Positions 9,088 through 18,594 of a DNA stretch of 64,000 bases are shown here, one piece after another. The first letter of the stretch is position 1; each line of letters starts with the position of its first letter. Under the pieces are notes generated by a model that ran no database searches, was not told the DNA's origin, and was given only the letters and a program-made list of their open reading frames with translations. Where the stretch lies: positions 1,922,001 to 1,986,000 of the forward strand of contig JADJXJ010000001.1 in assembly GCA_016715945.1 (NCBI GenBank), read 5' to 3'. The DNA is from Bacteroidota bacterium (lineage in GTDB: Bacteria; Bacteroidota; Bacteroidia; Bacteroidales; F082). The position numbers and the translations under genes were made by a program.

Positions 9088-9978
9088 ATGGCGCGCGACA
9101 AAAGAAAGTGGTACCAGAAACTGCATAATAAGTACAGGCTGGTAATGTTCGACGATGAGTCGTTCGAAGAAAAAATCAGCTTCCGGCTCAGCCGTATGAA
9201 TGTGTTTGTGGTGGTTGTCAGCCTTAGTTTTTTTCTGGTTTTTATCACCACCTACATCATTGCTTTTACGCCGCTTCGCGAATATATTCCCGGATACACC
9301 GACCTGGAAACCAAACGCTCGGTGTACAATCTGCAACGACGTGCCGACTCGCTCGAACGGGTTTTTGAGCAGAAACAGCTGTTTTTCGACAACATCCGCC
9401 GGGTGATCATGGGCTACGACGAATCCGCTGACAGCCTGATGGCAGTGCAGCAGAGCTTTCGCAACAAGCCAGCTGTGAAAAGCGACACCATACGTTTCAC
9501 ACGCTCGCGCGAGGACAGCCTGCTCCGCCTCGAATTCGAAAGCATTGAACGATTCAACCTTCTGGCCGAGGGCAGCATCATTCCGGAATCCAGACGAAGG
9601 GCCATGGGTATTGCTAACTTTTTTGTTCCGCTGCGGGGCACCATTACCAACAAATTCAATCCTTCGCAGCGGCACTTTGGGGTGGACATCGTCAGCCGGC
9701 CCAACGAAGCCATCAAAGCAACCCTCGAAGGGGTGGTGGTGTTTGCCGACTGGACTCCGGAAAAAGGCTATGTGATTGGCATTCAACATGCCGGAAACTT
9801 TTTCTCGGTTTACAAACACAATTCGGTGCTGCTCAGGCGCGAAGGCGATTTTGTGAGGGCAGGCGAACCTATTGCCATCATCGGTCAGGGCGGGGAACTC
9901 AGCACCGGCCCCCATCTGCATTTCGAGTTGTGGTACAATGCAAGTCCCATCAATCCGGAAGATTATATCTCATTCTAA
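9088..9978 (+). CDS. M23 family metallopeptidase (membrane-anchored peptidoglycan hydrolase)
   Basis: A 296-residue protein with a cytoplasmic N-terminus, one membrane helix at about residues 38-58 (VFVVVVSLSFFLVFITTYII), a predicted coiled coil (NLQRRADSLERVFEQKQ) and a C-terminal LytM/M23 domain. The domain has the zinc motifs HFGVD near residue 193 and HLHFE near residue 278, so it looks catalytically competent, cutting peptide cross-links in the cell wall. Related Bacteroidota proteins of this layout act in cell shape or division. It is divergent from porW and precedes rseP by about 135 bp. Confidence 0.93.
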   Translation: MARDKRKWYQKLHNKYRLVMFDDESFEEKISFRLSRMNVFVVVVSLSFFLVFITTYIIAFTPLREYIPGYTDLETKRSVYNLQRRADSLERVFEQKQLFFDNIRRVIMGYDESADSLMAVQQSFRNKPAVKSDTIRFTRSREDSLLRLEFESIERFNLLAEGSIIPESRRRAMGIANFFVPLRGTITNKFNPSQRHFGVDIVSRPNEAIKATLEGVVVFADWTPEKGYVIGIQHAGNFFSVYKHNSVLLRREGDFVRAGEPIAIIGQGGELSTGPHLHFELWYNASPINPEDYISF

Positions 9979-10114
9979 CACTCTGTTTTTCTGTTGTTTA
10001 AGTATTTTTGAGAAATCCCTGAAAACCACACAACTAAATTTTGGTTAATCTTGCAAGCCATTTTAAAGAGTTGATTTAACAAGGTTTTTTCGAACAAGCA
10101 ATTTATTCCCCGAC

Positions 10115-11443
10115 ATGGAAATTCTTATAAAAATTCTTCAGTTGCTTCTGAGCCTGTCCATTCTTGTCATTGTGCACGAGTTTGGTCATTTTGCAGCTGC
10201 AAGGCTATTCAACACCAGGGTCGAAAAATTCTATCTGTTTTTCAATCCCTGGTTTTCTTTGTTCAAATTCAACTACAAAGGCACGGAATATGGCATCGGA
10301 TGGCTTCCACTGGGGGGATATGTCAAGATTGCCGGCATGATCGACGAATCAATGGACAAAGAAGCCCTCAAACAAGCACCCCAGCCCTGGGAATTCAGGT
10401 CGAAACCGGCCTGGCAGCGGCTGATCATCATGTTGGGCGGGGTGATTATGAACGTGGTCCTTGCTTTTGTCATCTACATCGTGATGCTCACCGCTTATGG
10501 TGAACAATACCTGCCCACTTCCGAAGCCAACCGCTACGGCATAGCCACCGATTCGCTCGGCAGGGCTTTTGGTTTGGCCAATGGCGACCGCATCCTGGCA
10601 GTTGACGGACACGAAGTAGCCGATTTTAATAAAATCCCGCTGACCATCATCCTCGAAAAAGCCCGCACCATCACCGTGGAGCGCAATGGGCAGGTGCAGG
10701 TGATCGAATTGCCGGAAGGCGCCATCGGACAGTTGGTCAAACATCAGTCGCCTTTGTTCCTCTCTGCGCGCATCCCTTTTGTAGTTCAGGGATTTCCCGA
10801 AACCTCGGCTGCCCGCGATGCCGGCGTTTTGCCTGGCGACACCCTGCTATCCATCAATGGTGAGGAAGCCAGTTATTTTCAGGACTTCCGGGAAAAGATC
10901 CAGCAATACCGCAGCCAGCAGATCATGCTTGGCCTGAAACGCGGTGATGACACCTTATATCTGAGGGTCAATGTACCTGAGGCCGGACTGATCGGCGTTT
11001 TTCCTGTTCAGCAACTCGACGCCTTTTTCAATCTGGCCAAAAAAGACTATTCGTTGCTCACCGCCATTCCCGCTGGCATGTCGAAAACTGTGGACGGCAT
11101 CAGCGGCTATCTGAAGCAGCTGAAACTCATTTTCTCGCCCGAGGTAAAAGCCTACGAAAATGTGGGCGGATTCATCGCCATCGGGAATATTTTCCCGGCC
11201 GAGTTTCACTGGGAAAGCTTCTGGCGCCTCACTGCATTCCTCTCCATCATGCTGGCAGTGCTTAATCTGCTCCCTATTCCGGCACTCGATGGCGGTCATG
11301 TAACCTTCCTGCTCTATGAAATTGTAGCCCGCCGCAAGCCAAGCGACAAATTCATGGAGGTTGCACAAATCATCGGAATGGCCATTCTGCTCGCACTGAT
11401 GATATTTGCCAATGGCAACGACATCGTCAAACTGTTCCGGTAG
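10115..11443 (+). CDS. rseP: Site-2 intramembrane metalloprotease RseP
   Basis: A 442-residue RIP metalloprotease. The zinc site HEFGH is in the first helix near residues 22-26 (VIVHEFGHFAAARLF) and the third ligand is in LDGGH near residue 391. Between them are membrane segments and a PDZ region (QGFPETSAARDAGVLPGDTLLSINGEEA), with a preceding partial PDZ-like stretch (LANGDRILAVDGHEV). It would cut membrane-embedded substrates, classically anti-sigma factors or signal-peptide remnants. It is convergent with the YitT pair; no dxr gene sits next to it as in many Bacteroidota. Confidence 0.95.
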   Translation: MEILIKILQLLLSLSILVIVHEFGHFAAARLFNTRVEKFYLFFNPWFSLFKFNYKGTEYGIGWLPLGGYVKIAGMIDESMDKEALKQAPQPWEFRSKPAWQRLIIMLGGVIMNVVLAFVIYIVMLTAYGEQYLPTSEANRYGIATDSLGRAFGLANGDRILAVDGHEVADFNKIPLTIILEKARTITVERNGQVQVIELPEGAIGQLVKHQSPLFLSARIPFVVQGFPETSAARDAGVLPGDTLLSINGEEASYFQDFREKIQQYRSQQIMLGLKRGDDTLYLRVNVPEAGLIGVFPVQQLDAFFNLAKKDYSLLTAIPAGMSKTVDGISGYLKQLKLIFSPEVKAYENVGGFIAIGNIFPAEFHWESFWRLTAFLSIMLAVLNLLPIPALDGGHVTFLLYEIVARRKPSDKFMEVAQIIGMAILLALMIFANGNDIVKLFR

Positions 11444-11449
11444 CAGGAG

Positions 11450-12343
11450 CTATGCCGAGAACTTTTCACGCAGCGGACGAAAACCTTCGCCCAGTATTTC
11501 ATCGGCATCGAGCACGGTAAGAAATGCTTTCTGATCGGTGCGTGCAACAAATTCCTGCAGCAAGGCTACTTCACGACGGTTGAGCACTACATAAACCATC
11601 GGACGCTCGGCCAGTGAATACATCCCCTGCACCTTTAGCATGGTGCCTCCACGTTGCAGCCTGTGGATGATAAAGTCGGTCACTTCGTCCTGCTTTTCGC
11701 TGATGAGCAGAACTACTTTGTCGTACTTGAGGCCTTGCATCACCAGGTCGATCAGCTGTCCCATCACAAAAATGGCCAGCAACGAATAGAGCGGGATGGC
11801 CCAATCGCCAAAAACAAAGGCCCCCAGAGCCACGATCAGTCCGTCAACCATCATCATCAGTTTCCCCAACGGATTGCCCGTCCATTTTCCCAACATCATG
11901 GCCAGCACATCGGTGCCGCCACAGGTCGCTTTTGCCTTGAACAACAAGCCAACCCCAATCCCGATGATGGCGCCGCCGTAGAGCGACGACAGCAGCACAT
12001 CGTCTTCCACCACCGGCTGCCCCTTGGTAAGCCAGCTGAGGCTATCCATAAAAGCCGAGGTAAAGATGAAACCTGTGAAGGTTTTGGCCCCGAATCTCGG
12101 TCCGATCACCCTGATACCCAGTAAGGTGAGTGGTATGTTGAAAAAAATGGCTGTCAGCCCGACCGGAGTCCCCAGGGTGTGGTGCAATATGATGGAAATG
12201 CCATAAATGCCACCCGGAACAATGCGGTGCGGGGTAATGAACAGCACATACCCGGCAGCAATGATGAATGCCCCGGCCAGAATCATGGCATAAGCCTTGA
12301 ACCAGCTGCGGCTGAAAGGTTTGTACCGGACAATGTAGCCCAT
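11450..12343 (-). CDS. YitT family membrane protein (second of a tandem pair)
   Basis: A 297-residue protein with five or six hydrophobic helices (YAMILAGAFIIAAGYVLFI onward), the family motif PHRIVPGGIYGISIIL, KATCGGTDVLAMML and a C-terminal cytoplasmic DUF2179 domain (GGTMLKVQGMYSLAERPMVYVVLNRREV). YitT proteins are widespread but of unclear function. Its start overlaps the stop of the upstream paralog by one base (TGATG), so the two are translationally coupled. The paralogs have equal length and clear similarity throughout, indicating an old tandem duplication. Confidence 0.92.
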   Translation of the reverse strand: MGYIVRYKPFSRSWFKAYAMILAGAFIIAAGYVLFITPHRIVPGGIYGISIILHHTLGTPVGLTAIFFNIPLTLLGIRVIGPRFGAKTFTGFIFTSAFMDSLSWLTKGQPVVEDDVLLSSLYGGAIIGIGVGLLFKAKATCGGTDVLAMMLGKWTGNPLGKLMMMVDGLIVALGAFVFGDWAIPLYSLLAIFVMGQLIDLVMQGLKYDKVVLLISEKQDEVTDFIIHRLQRGGTMLKVQGMYSLAERPMVYVVLNRREVALLQEFVARTDQKAFLTVLDADEILGEGFRPLREKFSA

Positions 12344-13236
12344 CAGTCGCTTACTTTGTCTTTGAGCGACTTGAATCCCTCGCCTAAAATCTCGTTGGCG
12401 TTGATGACCGTAACAAAGGCCCGGGGATCGATCGCATGGATATACTCCTGAAGCATGGCCATCTCGCGCCGGTTGACCACAGTGAAAATGATGGTGCGCT
12501 CAGCTCCGTTGTACATACCCTGTCCCTTGATAAAAGTGCCCCCACGGTTCAGGTCGTGAATAATTTTGTGCCTGATTTCCTCGTACTTGTCCGAAATGAT
12601 GAACAGGGTTTTGTCGTAATTGATCCCCTGCAGGATGGTATCGATCACGCGGCCGGTGATAAAGATCACGATAAGGGAGTACAACGGTATTTTCCAATCC
12701 TTAAAAACGGCCAGCCCCAACAGCACAATGGCAGAATCTACATAAATAAGCAACTGTCCCACAGGGAGTTTAGTGTATTTACTAATGATCATGGCCACGA
12801 TATCGGTGCCTCCCGAGGTGGCTTTCGATTTGAAAATCAGCCCCAGGCCAAGGCCTAGAAAAACTCCGCCAAAAATGGACGACAGCAAAGGTTCGTCCGG
12901 AACAAGCGGGTCGGCACCGTAAAAGTAAGTTATGCCATCCACAAACATGGCCGTGAGCAGAAATCCCACTATGGTTTTGGCGCCAAACCTCGGCCCCAGG
13001 ATCCGGATACCCAGCAGGGTAAGCGGGATGTCCATGCTGAGGGCAGTCATCCCCACAGGAAAACCAAAAATGTAATGCAGCACGATAGCGATACCATACA
13101 CCCCACCGGGAACAATTCTGTAAGGGGTGATAAAAAGCACGAAACCTGCAGCCAGAATAAAGCTGCCAACCACAATGAGGCTGTAGTTGATCAGCCATTT
13201 TTTGGAGAACACTTTGTCTTTCTGAAGAAAAGGCAT
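12343..13236 (-). CDS. YitT family membrane protein (first of a tandem pair)
   Basis: A 297-residue paralog of the following gene: helices from WLINYSLIVVGSFILAAGF, the motif PYRIVPGGVYGIAIVL, SKATSGGTDIVAMI and a C-terminal DUF2179 domain (GGTFIKGQGMYNGAERTIIFTVVNRREM). The start is set at the ATG at 13236 rather than 13254, because a TAACTTTG -7 box at 13252-13259 covers the upstream ATG and the shorter form matches the paralog's length exactly. Probable roles, such as small-molecule transport, are unproven. It heads a two-gene operon. Confidence 0.92.
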   Translation of the reverse strand: MPFLQKDKVFSKKWLINYSLIVVGSFILAAGFVLFITPYRIVPGGVYGIAIVLHYIFGFPVGMTALSMDIPLTLLGIRILGPRFGAKTIVGFLLTAMFVDGITYFYGADPLVPDEPLLSSIFGGVFLGLGLGLIFKSKATSGGTDIVAMIISKYTKLPVGQLLIYVDSAIVLLGLAVFKDWKIPLYSLIVIFITGRVIDTILQGINYDKTLFIISDKYEEIRHKIIHDLNRGGTFIKGQGMYNGAERTIIFTVVNRREMAMLQEYIHAIDPRAFVTVINANEILGEGFKSLKDKVSD

Positions 13237-13251
13237 ACGATGATTTTGGGG

Positions 13252-13259
13252 CAAAGTTA
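13252..13259 (-). promoter_or_regulatory. -7 promoter box (TAACTTTG on the minus strand) for the yitT pair
   Basis: Exact TAnnTTTG match 16 bases upstream of the ATG at 13236, and the reason for rejecting the ATG at 13254. Confidence 0.6.
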
Positions 13260-13443
13260 GGATTTTGCCGCGGCTGTCAGTTTAGTGGCATAATGTGCAA
13301 TAAACAGACCGTTTGAAGGTTAATATCCGTAAACCTGCCGGATGTGCTAAATAGCAATGTGTATGCATTATTAAGGCACGCAGGGTCAGGTTGGATGAAA
13401 AGTATTAATTTAGCGGCTTCCTAAGAAGTGCTTAGGTTAGATA

Positions 13444-14400
13444 ATGACATTGGTTATCAGGACTTTAATCATCATCTTGTTGCTATTAGGGGCACAGTGG
13501 CGCATGTTTGCGCAACAAGCTCCCATATTTACGCATCATGGAAGCACGCATGCATTCACCAATCCCGGCTTTGCCGGACTTGGGGAGGGCATATGCGTGA
13601 ATGGTATTGTCCGCCAGCAATGGGCCGGTTTCAAAGACATGGAGGGCAACAAAGTGGCGCCTGAGACTTTTCTGATCACAGGCGACATGCCCGTTAACCT
13701 CCTCAGGGGCGGGGCATCGTTGGCTATTTTACAGGACAAGATTGGTTTTGAGCGCAATGTGGGGGTGCAGCTGGGCTATGCCTATCATGCAGGATTTGCT
13801 GGCGGAACCCTGGGTTTGGGAACAGCGCTCAATTTCCTGAACCGTACAGTAGATTTTTCCAAGTTCAAACCGCACTCGAGCGGCGACCCGATTTTGGCAC
13901 AAGGCGAATTGAGCGACATGCTCTTCGACTTCAACTTCGGCATCTTTTATGAAGTGCTTGAAAAGTATTATGCAGGGATTTCGGTAACCAATCTGCTCGA
14001 AAGCCGGGGTAAGGCCCTCACTTCCAATTCGGAAGCCAGTTTTGTGACCGACCGCACCCTCTATCTGGTGGGTGGTTATCAGTTTACTTTGCCCAATAAT
14101 CCGGAATTTACTGTACAGCCATCCGTGAGTTTGATGAGTAATTTTTCTGCATGGCAGATGAACCTTTCCGGAACATTGCTGTACAATAATCAGTTTTGGG
14201 GAGGCGTTAATTATCGGCCCGAAGAATCAGTAGGCCTGCTTGTTGGAATGAAAATACTCGACCTGAAAGTCAGTTACAGCTACGACATCAATATCATGGG
14301 GCTGGGAGTACCCGGTTCGCACGAGGTGAGCCTCGGCTACTGTTTCAAAGTGCGCACCGAAAAATACACCCGAACCTATCGCAACACCCGATACCTGTAA
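13444..14400 (+). CDS. PorP/SprF family type IX secretion membrane protein
   Basis: A 318-residue outer-membrane protein: signal peptide (LIIILLLLGAQWRMFAQQ) followed by the family start APIFTHHGSTHAFTNPGFAG and a beta-barrel-like alternation through to a C-terminal aromatic region (EVSLGYCFKVRTEKYTRTYRNTRYL). PorP/SprF proteins work with GldK/L/M/N, and some pair with specific cargo. This copy sits 40 bp upstream of gldK on the same strand, the classic porP-gldKLMN order, so it is likely the core machine copy rather than a cargo-specific paralog. Confidence 0.94.
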   Translation: MTLVIRTLIIILLLLGAQWRMFAQQAPIFTHHGSTHAFTNPGFAGLGEGICVNGIVRQQWAGFKDMEGNKVAPETFLITGDMPVNLLRGGASLAILQDKIGFERNVGVQLGYAYHAGFAGGTLGLGTALNFLNRTVDFSKFKPHSSGDPILAQGELSDMLFDFNFGIFYEVLEKYYAGISVTNLLESRGKALTSNSEASFVTDRTLYLVGGYQFTLPNNPEFTVQPSVSLMSNFSAWQMNLSGTLLYNNQFWGGVNYRPEESVGLLVGMKILDLKVSYSYDINIMGLGVPGSHEVSLGYCFKVRTEKYTRTYRNTRYL

Positions 14401-14440
14401 TGAATTATAATTTGCTGATTACCAGATACTTGAACCTAAG

Positions 14441-15817
14441 ATGAAGAAAATTCTGATGATTGCCGGTGCTGCGCTCGTGCTCGCCTCCTGTGGCAGCTCG
14501 AACCAGGGCGAACTTGTAGGTGCGCGTAAGAAATCTAAACCTTTCTACCAGCCCGACCCTTACGGCATGGTGTTCATTCCGCAAGGAAGTTTCACCATGG
14601 GTGCAGGAGGTGAGGATATTGTAAAAGGCTCACTGAATCAGCCAAAAACCATCTCTGTTTCAGCATTTTTCATGGATGAAACCGAAATTACCAACAATGA
14701 ATACAGGGAATTTGTCTGGTACGTGCGCGACTCGATTGCGCGCACCCTGCTGGGTGAGATTCAGCCCGACAAATACCTGATCACTGAAGACCCAAAAACC
14801 GGCGAACAGTTCGACCCCCCGCACCTCAACTGGAAAACACCTATTGATTGGAACAGCAAAGACCAGGAAATACGCCAGGCCCTGGAGCAAATGTATCTAC
14901 CCGACCTCGAACGTTATTTCCGCCGGAAAGAAATTGACACACGCAAGCTCAACTATGTGTATTACTGGGTTGACCTGCATGCAGCTGCCAAGAAAGAATT
15001 TGACGAAAACGGCAAATACGATTACCGCAATGCCGGTCTGGCCAACCGTCCGCAAGGCCTGACCAACCGTTCGGTTTACGTGCGCAAGGAAATGATCAAC
15101 GTGTATCCCGACACCTTGGCCTGGATTCACGACTACGCTTATTCGTTCAACGACCCGATGACTGAGAAATATTTCTGGCATCCGGCGTATGACCATTATC
15201 CCGTTGTTGGCGTCAACTGGCTGCAAGCCAGGGCATTTTGCGTGTGGCGTACCGAAAAACTGAACAATTACCTGTTGTCGAAAAAAGGCGAAGTGGCACT
15301 GGCCGAATTCCGCCTGCCCACCGAAGCCGAGTGGGAATGGGCTGCCCGCGGTGGAAACAACCTTAACCCCTACCCATGGGGCGGGCCTTACACACGCAAC
15401 GATCAGGGATGTTTTCTGGCCAATTTTAAACCATTGCGCGGCGATTACATTGCCGACGGTGGCCTGCGTACGGTGATTGTCGGTCATTATCCGCCCAACG
15501 ACTTTGGCCTGTACGATATGGCCGGAAACGTGGCCGAATGGACCAACAGCGCATTCGACCCCGCATCGTACAACCTCACCTGGGACATGAACCCCAACTA
15601 TACCTACAACGCCAAAGAAAACGACCCTCCGGTAATGAAGCGCAAAGTCATCAGGGGTGGTTCGTGGAAAGACATCGAATACTACCTGCAGGTGACAACC
15701 CGTGCCTATGAGTATCAGGACACAGCCAAAAGCTATATCGGTTTCCGCACCATTCAGCCATTCCTTGGCCGAAACCAGGGCGATAACCCTTTGAGATCCT
15801 CAAGAGTTTACAGATAA
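14441..15817 (+). CDS. gldK: Type IX secretion ring lipoprotein GldK
   Basis: A 458-residue lipoprotein (LVLASC, Cys17) with a formylglycine-generating-enzyme-like fold: MVFIPQGSFTMGAGG near residue 43, FMDETEITNNEYREFVWYV, LPTEAEWEWAARGG, YDMAGNVAEWT and VIRGGSWKD. GldK and GldN form a periplasmic ring anchored to the outer membrane around the translocon. The FGE fold here is structural; the enzyme's active cysteines are not evident. First of four consecutive gld genes spaced 16-40 bp apart, which form an operon. Confidence 0.97.
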   Translation: MKKILMIAGAALVLASCGSSNQGELVGARKKSKPFYQPDPYGMVFIPQGSFTMGAGGEDIVKGSLNQPKTISVSAFFMDETEITNNEYREFVWYVRDSIARTLLGEIQPDKYLITEDPKTGEQFDPPHLNWKTPIDWNSKDQEIRQALEQMYLPDLERYFRRKEIDTRKLNYVYYWVDLHAAAKKEFDENGKYDYRNAGLANRPQGLTNRSVYVRKEMINVYPDTLAWIHDYAYSFNDPMTEKYFWHPAYDHYPVVGVNWLQARAFCVWRTEKLNNYLLSKKGEVALAEFRLPTEAEWEWAARGGNNLNPYPWGGPYTRNDQGCFLANFKPLRGDYIADGGLRTVIVGHYPPNDFGLYDMAGNVAEWTNSAFDPASYNLTWDMNPNYTYNAKENDPPVMKRKVIRGGSWKDIEYYLQVTTRAYEYQDTAKSYIGFRTIQPFLGRNQGDNPLRSSRVYR

Positions 15818-15854
15818 TATAAGATTTGTCGAATCAATCATCAATCATTCCACC

Positions 15855-16880
15855 ATGAGTTTCAGCAAGTTTCTGAGAAGCAAAAAGTATAAAAAAGTAA
15901 TGTCGATGATTTATGGCATTGGTGCCTCCATCGTAATCATCGGTGCACTTTTCAAGATCAACCACTACCAGGGGGCCAATGAGCTGCTTGCCATTGGTCT
16001 GATTACAGAAGCCATCATTTTCTTCTTTTCTGCTTTCGAACCTCCGCACATCGAACCCGACTGGAGCCTGGTTTATCCTCAGCTCGCCGGCATGTATCAC
16101 GATACCCCCGTTCAGCAGGAATTGCAGAAAACCAGCAGCTCGTCGCAGCAGCTCGACAAGTTGTTTCAGGAAGCCAATATCGACAAGGAAACCATTGAAA
16201 AATTCGGTCAGGGACTTCGCAAAATCAGCGAGCAGGCCAATCAGCTCAGCCAGGTTGGCAATGCCGTAGTAGTCACCGCTGAATTTTCGGACAGCCTCAA
16301 AAATGCCTCCAAAAATGTGAACGAGCTTGCCGGCTCCTATAAAAAGGCTTCTGAAGTGCTTAGCAAAGACGCGATGGCCACAGTAGAATTTGTGGACAAC
16401 ATGAAAGGGGCAGCCGAAAATGCTTCCAGGCTCAGCAGCGCTTATGGCCAGGCAGCCGAAGCCATCCGCAAAGAGGTAAGCACAACCGAAGAACTCTCGA
16501 ACACCGTCAGAACGGCAGCCCAATCAGCCAAAATGCTGGCTGAATCTTATGCCATTTCGGCTTCTACCCTCAAAAAGTCAATGGAATCGCTCGATTTCGG
16601 TAAGCTTGACGGGGAAGCCTACAACCGCCAGCTCCAACAGATAGCCAAAAACATGGCTGCACTGAATCAGGTGTACGAGATGCAGCTGCAGGGCGCAGCC
16701 AAAAACGCCGAAGCTGCCGATAGCCTGCAGAAAACCATGAACCTCTACCTGGAAAAGATGAACCAGACTGCCGCCAACACCCAGCAGCTCAACCAGCAGA
16801 TGATGGAGCTGAACCAACGTATCAGCGCACTCAACAAGGTGTATGGCAATATGCTGTCGGCCATGAATTTCAAGGCATAA
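15855..16880 (+). CDS. gldL: Type IX secretion motor protein GldL
   Basis: A 341-residue protein with two N-terminal membrane helices (MIYGIGASIVIIGALFKI and LLAIGLITEAIIFFFSAFEPP) and a long C-terminal cytoplasmic region of alanine- and glutamine-rich coiled coil (about residues 90-335). The acidic residue within the second helix (TEAII) matches the conserved glutamate implicated in proton flow. GldL and GldM form the proton-driven motor for secretion and gliding. It is longer than the gliding flavobacterial form and closer to Porphyromonas PorL. Confidence 0.96.
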   Translation: MSFSKFLRSKKYKKVMSMIYGIGASIVIIGALFKINHYQGANELLAIGLITEAIIFFFSAFEPPHIEPDWSLVYPQLAGMYHDTPVQQELQKTSSSSQQLDKLFQEANIDKETIEKFGQGLRKISEQANQLSQVGNAVVVTAEFSDSLKNASKNVNELAGSYKKASEVLSKDAMATVEFVDNMKGAAENASRLSSAYGQAAEAIRKEVSTTEELSNTVRTAAQSAKMLAESYAISASTLKKSMESLDFGKLDGEAYNRQLQQIAKNMAALNQVYEMQLQGAAKNAEAADSLQKTMNLYLEKMNQTAANTQQLNQQMMELNQRISALNKVYGNMLSAMNFKA

Positions 16881-16917
16881 AACAAAACCATCGCAACAAA
16901 ACCGGAGATTACAGCCC

Positions 16918-18579
16918 ATGGCAGGATATAAGGAAACCCCAAGGCAGAAGATGATCGGGATGTTGTACCTGGTTTTGACTGCCTTGCTGGCCCTCAACGT
17001 TTCGAAAGACATACTTGATGCCTTTCTGGTGGTCAACGAAAGTATGGTAAGTACCAACGAAAGCTTCACCAGCAAGATTGTCAGCGAGTATGGACGCTTC
17101 GAAAACCAGTACAACATGAACCCCGCGAAGGTGGGTGAGTTCTGGGAAAAAGCCCAGGAAGTCCGCAGGCGCACCGTCGAACTGCTCAACTACATTGAAG
17201 ACATACAGCTGGAGGTTGTGGCACGGTCGGAACGCATTAGCAAAGAACAAGCCCTGGAACGCTTTTTTGAAATGCGGGAGGTGCCCGACCGCATGAACCC
17301 CGGCCAGACTATCCGGAAGCCACAGGTCAGGCTGGCTGATGTGCCTTCGCGCGACAAATACGACGAAGCCACCAACTTCATGATCGGTCAGAATAAAAAC
17401 GGAAAAGCATACGAACTGGCCAGAAAACTCGATGAATACCGTGAATTTATTCTGAGCATTGTTGGCGAAGCCTATGCCGACAAAATCGGCCTCAACACAA
17501 AAGGGCGTTACACCGACGCCACAGGAACACCTCAGGACTGGCAATACCACAATTTTTACCATACCATTCTTGCGGCCAACATCACCATCCTCAACAAAAT
17601 CATGGCCGAAATAAAGAATGCGGAATTCGACGCCATCAACAGGCTCTACGCCAACATATCGGAGAAAGATTTCAAATTCGACAACATCTCGGCCAAGGTC
17701 ATTCCCCGTTCAACCTACATTCTGGCCGGGCAGAACTACGAAGCTGAAGTGCTTGTGGCAGCCTACGACTCCAAAACCAATGCTGATGTACGCGTGCTGC
17801 GTGGTGTAGACCGCATTACCGACGCCAACATTGGCAGCGCTCAGGTAGTAAAGAGTCAGAATGGAGTGGTCAAACTTAGTTTTCCCGCACAAACCGTTGG
17901 TCCACAGCGCTATGCAGGCATCATCGAGTTGCGCGATCCCGTGAGCCAGGAAATCGTGCGCTATCCATTCTCGGCCGATTACATTGTGGCTCCGCCCTCG
18001 CTCACCGTTGCCCCGCTGAAGATGAACATCCTTTACGCAGGGCTTAAAAATCCCATATCACTCTCATCGCCGGGTATCCCCGCCGAACAAATCGTGCCCT
18101 CCATCTCAGTGGGAAAAATCACCAAAAAACCCGACGGCACTTTTGAAGCCGAAGTTCCGGTGAGTGCACGCACAGCCACCATCAGCGCCGTGGCCAATGT
18201 GGACGGACGCAGCCTGCCACTGGGCAGCTTCGAGTTCCGCGTTAAACAAGTACCTAACCCTGTGGCCAAGATTGCCGACATGACCGACGGCCAGATTGAC
18301 CGCAACCGCCTGCTGGCCGCCCGCGCCATCATCCCCGAAATGGTTGACTTCGATTTCAGCGACTACCATTTCGAAATCGTACAATACGAACTCACCACCT
18401 ACAGGGGCAACGAACTGCAGCGCACAGGCACCATCCGTGGCAACGTGTTTACTGAGCCTGTGCTCAACATCATCCGAAATGCAGCCCGTGGCCAACGGCT
18501 CTACTTCGAACGCATCCAGGCCAAAAGTCCGGATGGAACCATGCGTACATTGAATCCTATCAACCTGGAAATCATTTAG
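16918..18579 (+). CDS. gldM: Type IX secretion motor shaft protein GldM
   Basis: A 553-residue protein with an N-terminal membrane helix (MIGMLYLVLTALLALNVSKDIL) and a large periplasmic part made of a helical first domain followed by beta-sandwich domains (IPRSTYILAGQNYEAEVLVAAYDS, SLTVAPLKMNILYAGLKNPISLS, DFDFSDYHFEIVQYEL). GldM spans the periplasm, linking GldL in the inner membrane to the GldK/N ring. It lies between gldL and gldN in the usual order. Confidence 0.97.
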   Translation: MAGYKETPRQKMIGMLYLVLTALLALNVSKDILDAFLVVNESMVSTNESFTSKIVSEYGRFENQYNMNPAKVGEFWEKAQEVRRRTVELLNYIEDIQLEVVARSERISKEQALERFFEMREVPDRMNPGQTIRKPQVRLADVPSRDKYDEATNFMIGQNKNGKAYELARKLDEYREFILSIVGEAYADKIGLNTKGRYTDATGTPQDWQYHNFYHTILAANITILNKIMAEIKNAEFDAINRLYANISEKDFKFDNISAKVIPRSTYILAGQNYEAEVLVAAYDSKTNADVRVLRGVDRITDANIGSAQVVKSQNGVVKLSFPAQTVGPQRYAGIIELRDPVSQEIVRYPFSADYIVAPPSLTVAPLKMNILYAGLKNPISLSSPGIPAEQIVPSISVGKITKKPDGTFEAEVPVSARTATISAVANVDGRSLPLGSFEFRVKQVPNPVAKIADMTDGQIDRNRLLAARAIIPEMVDFDFSDYHFEIVQYELTTYRGNELQRTGTIRGNVFTEPVLNIIRNAARGQRLYFERIQAKSPDGTMRTLNPINLEII

Positions 18580-18594
18580 CAACTTTTTTTTGGC

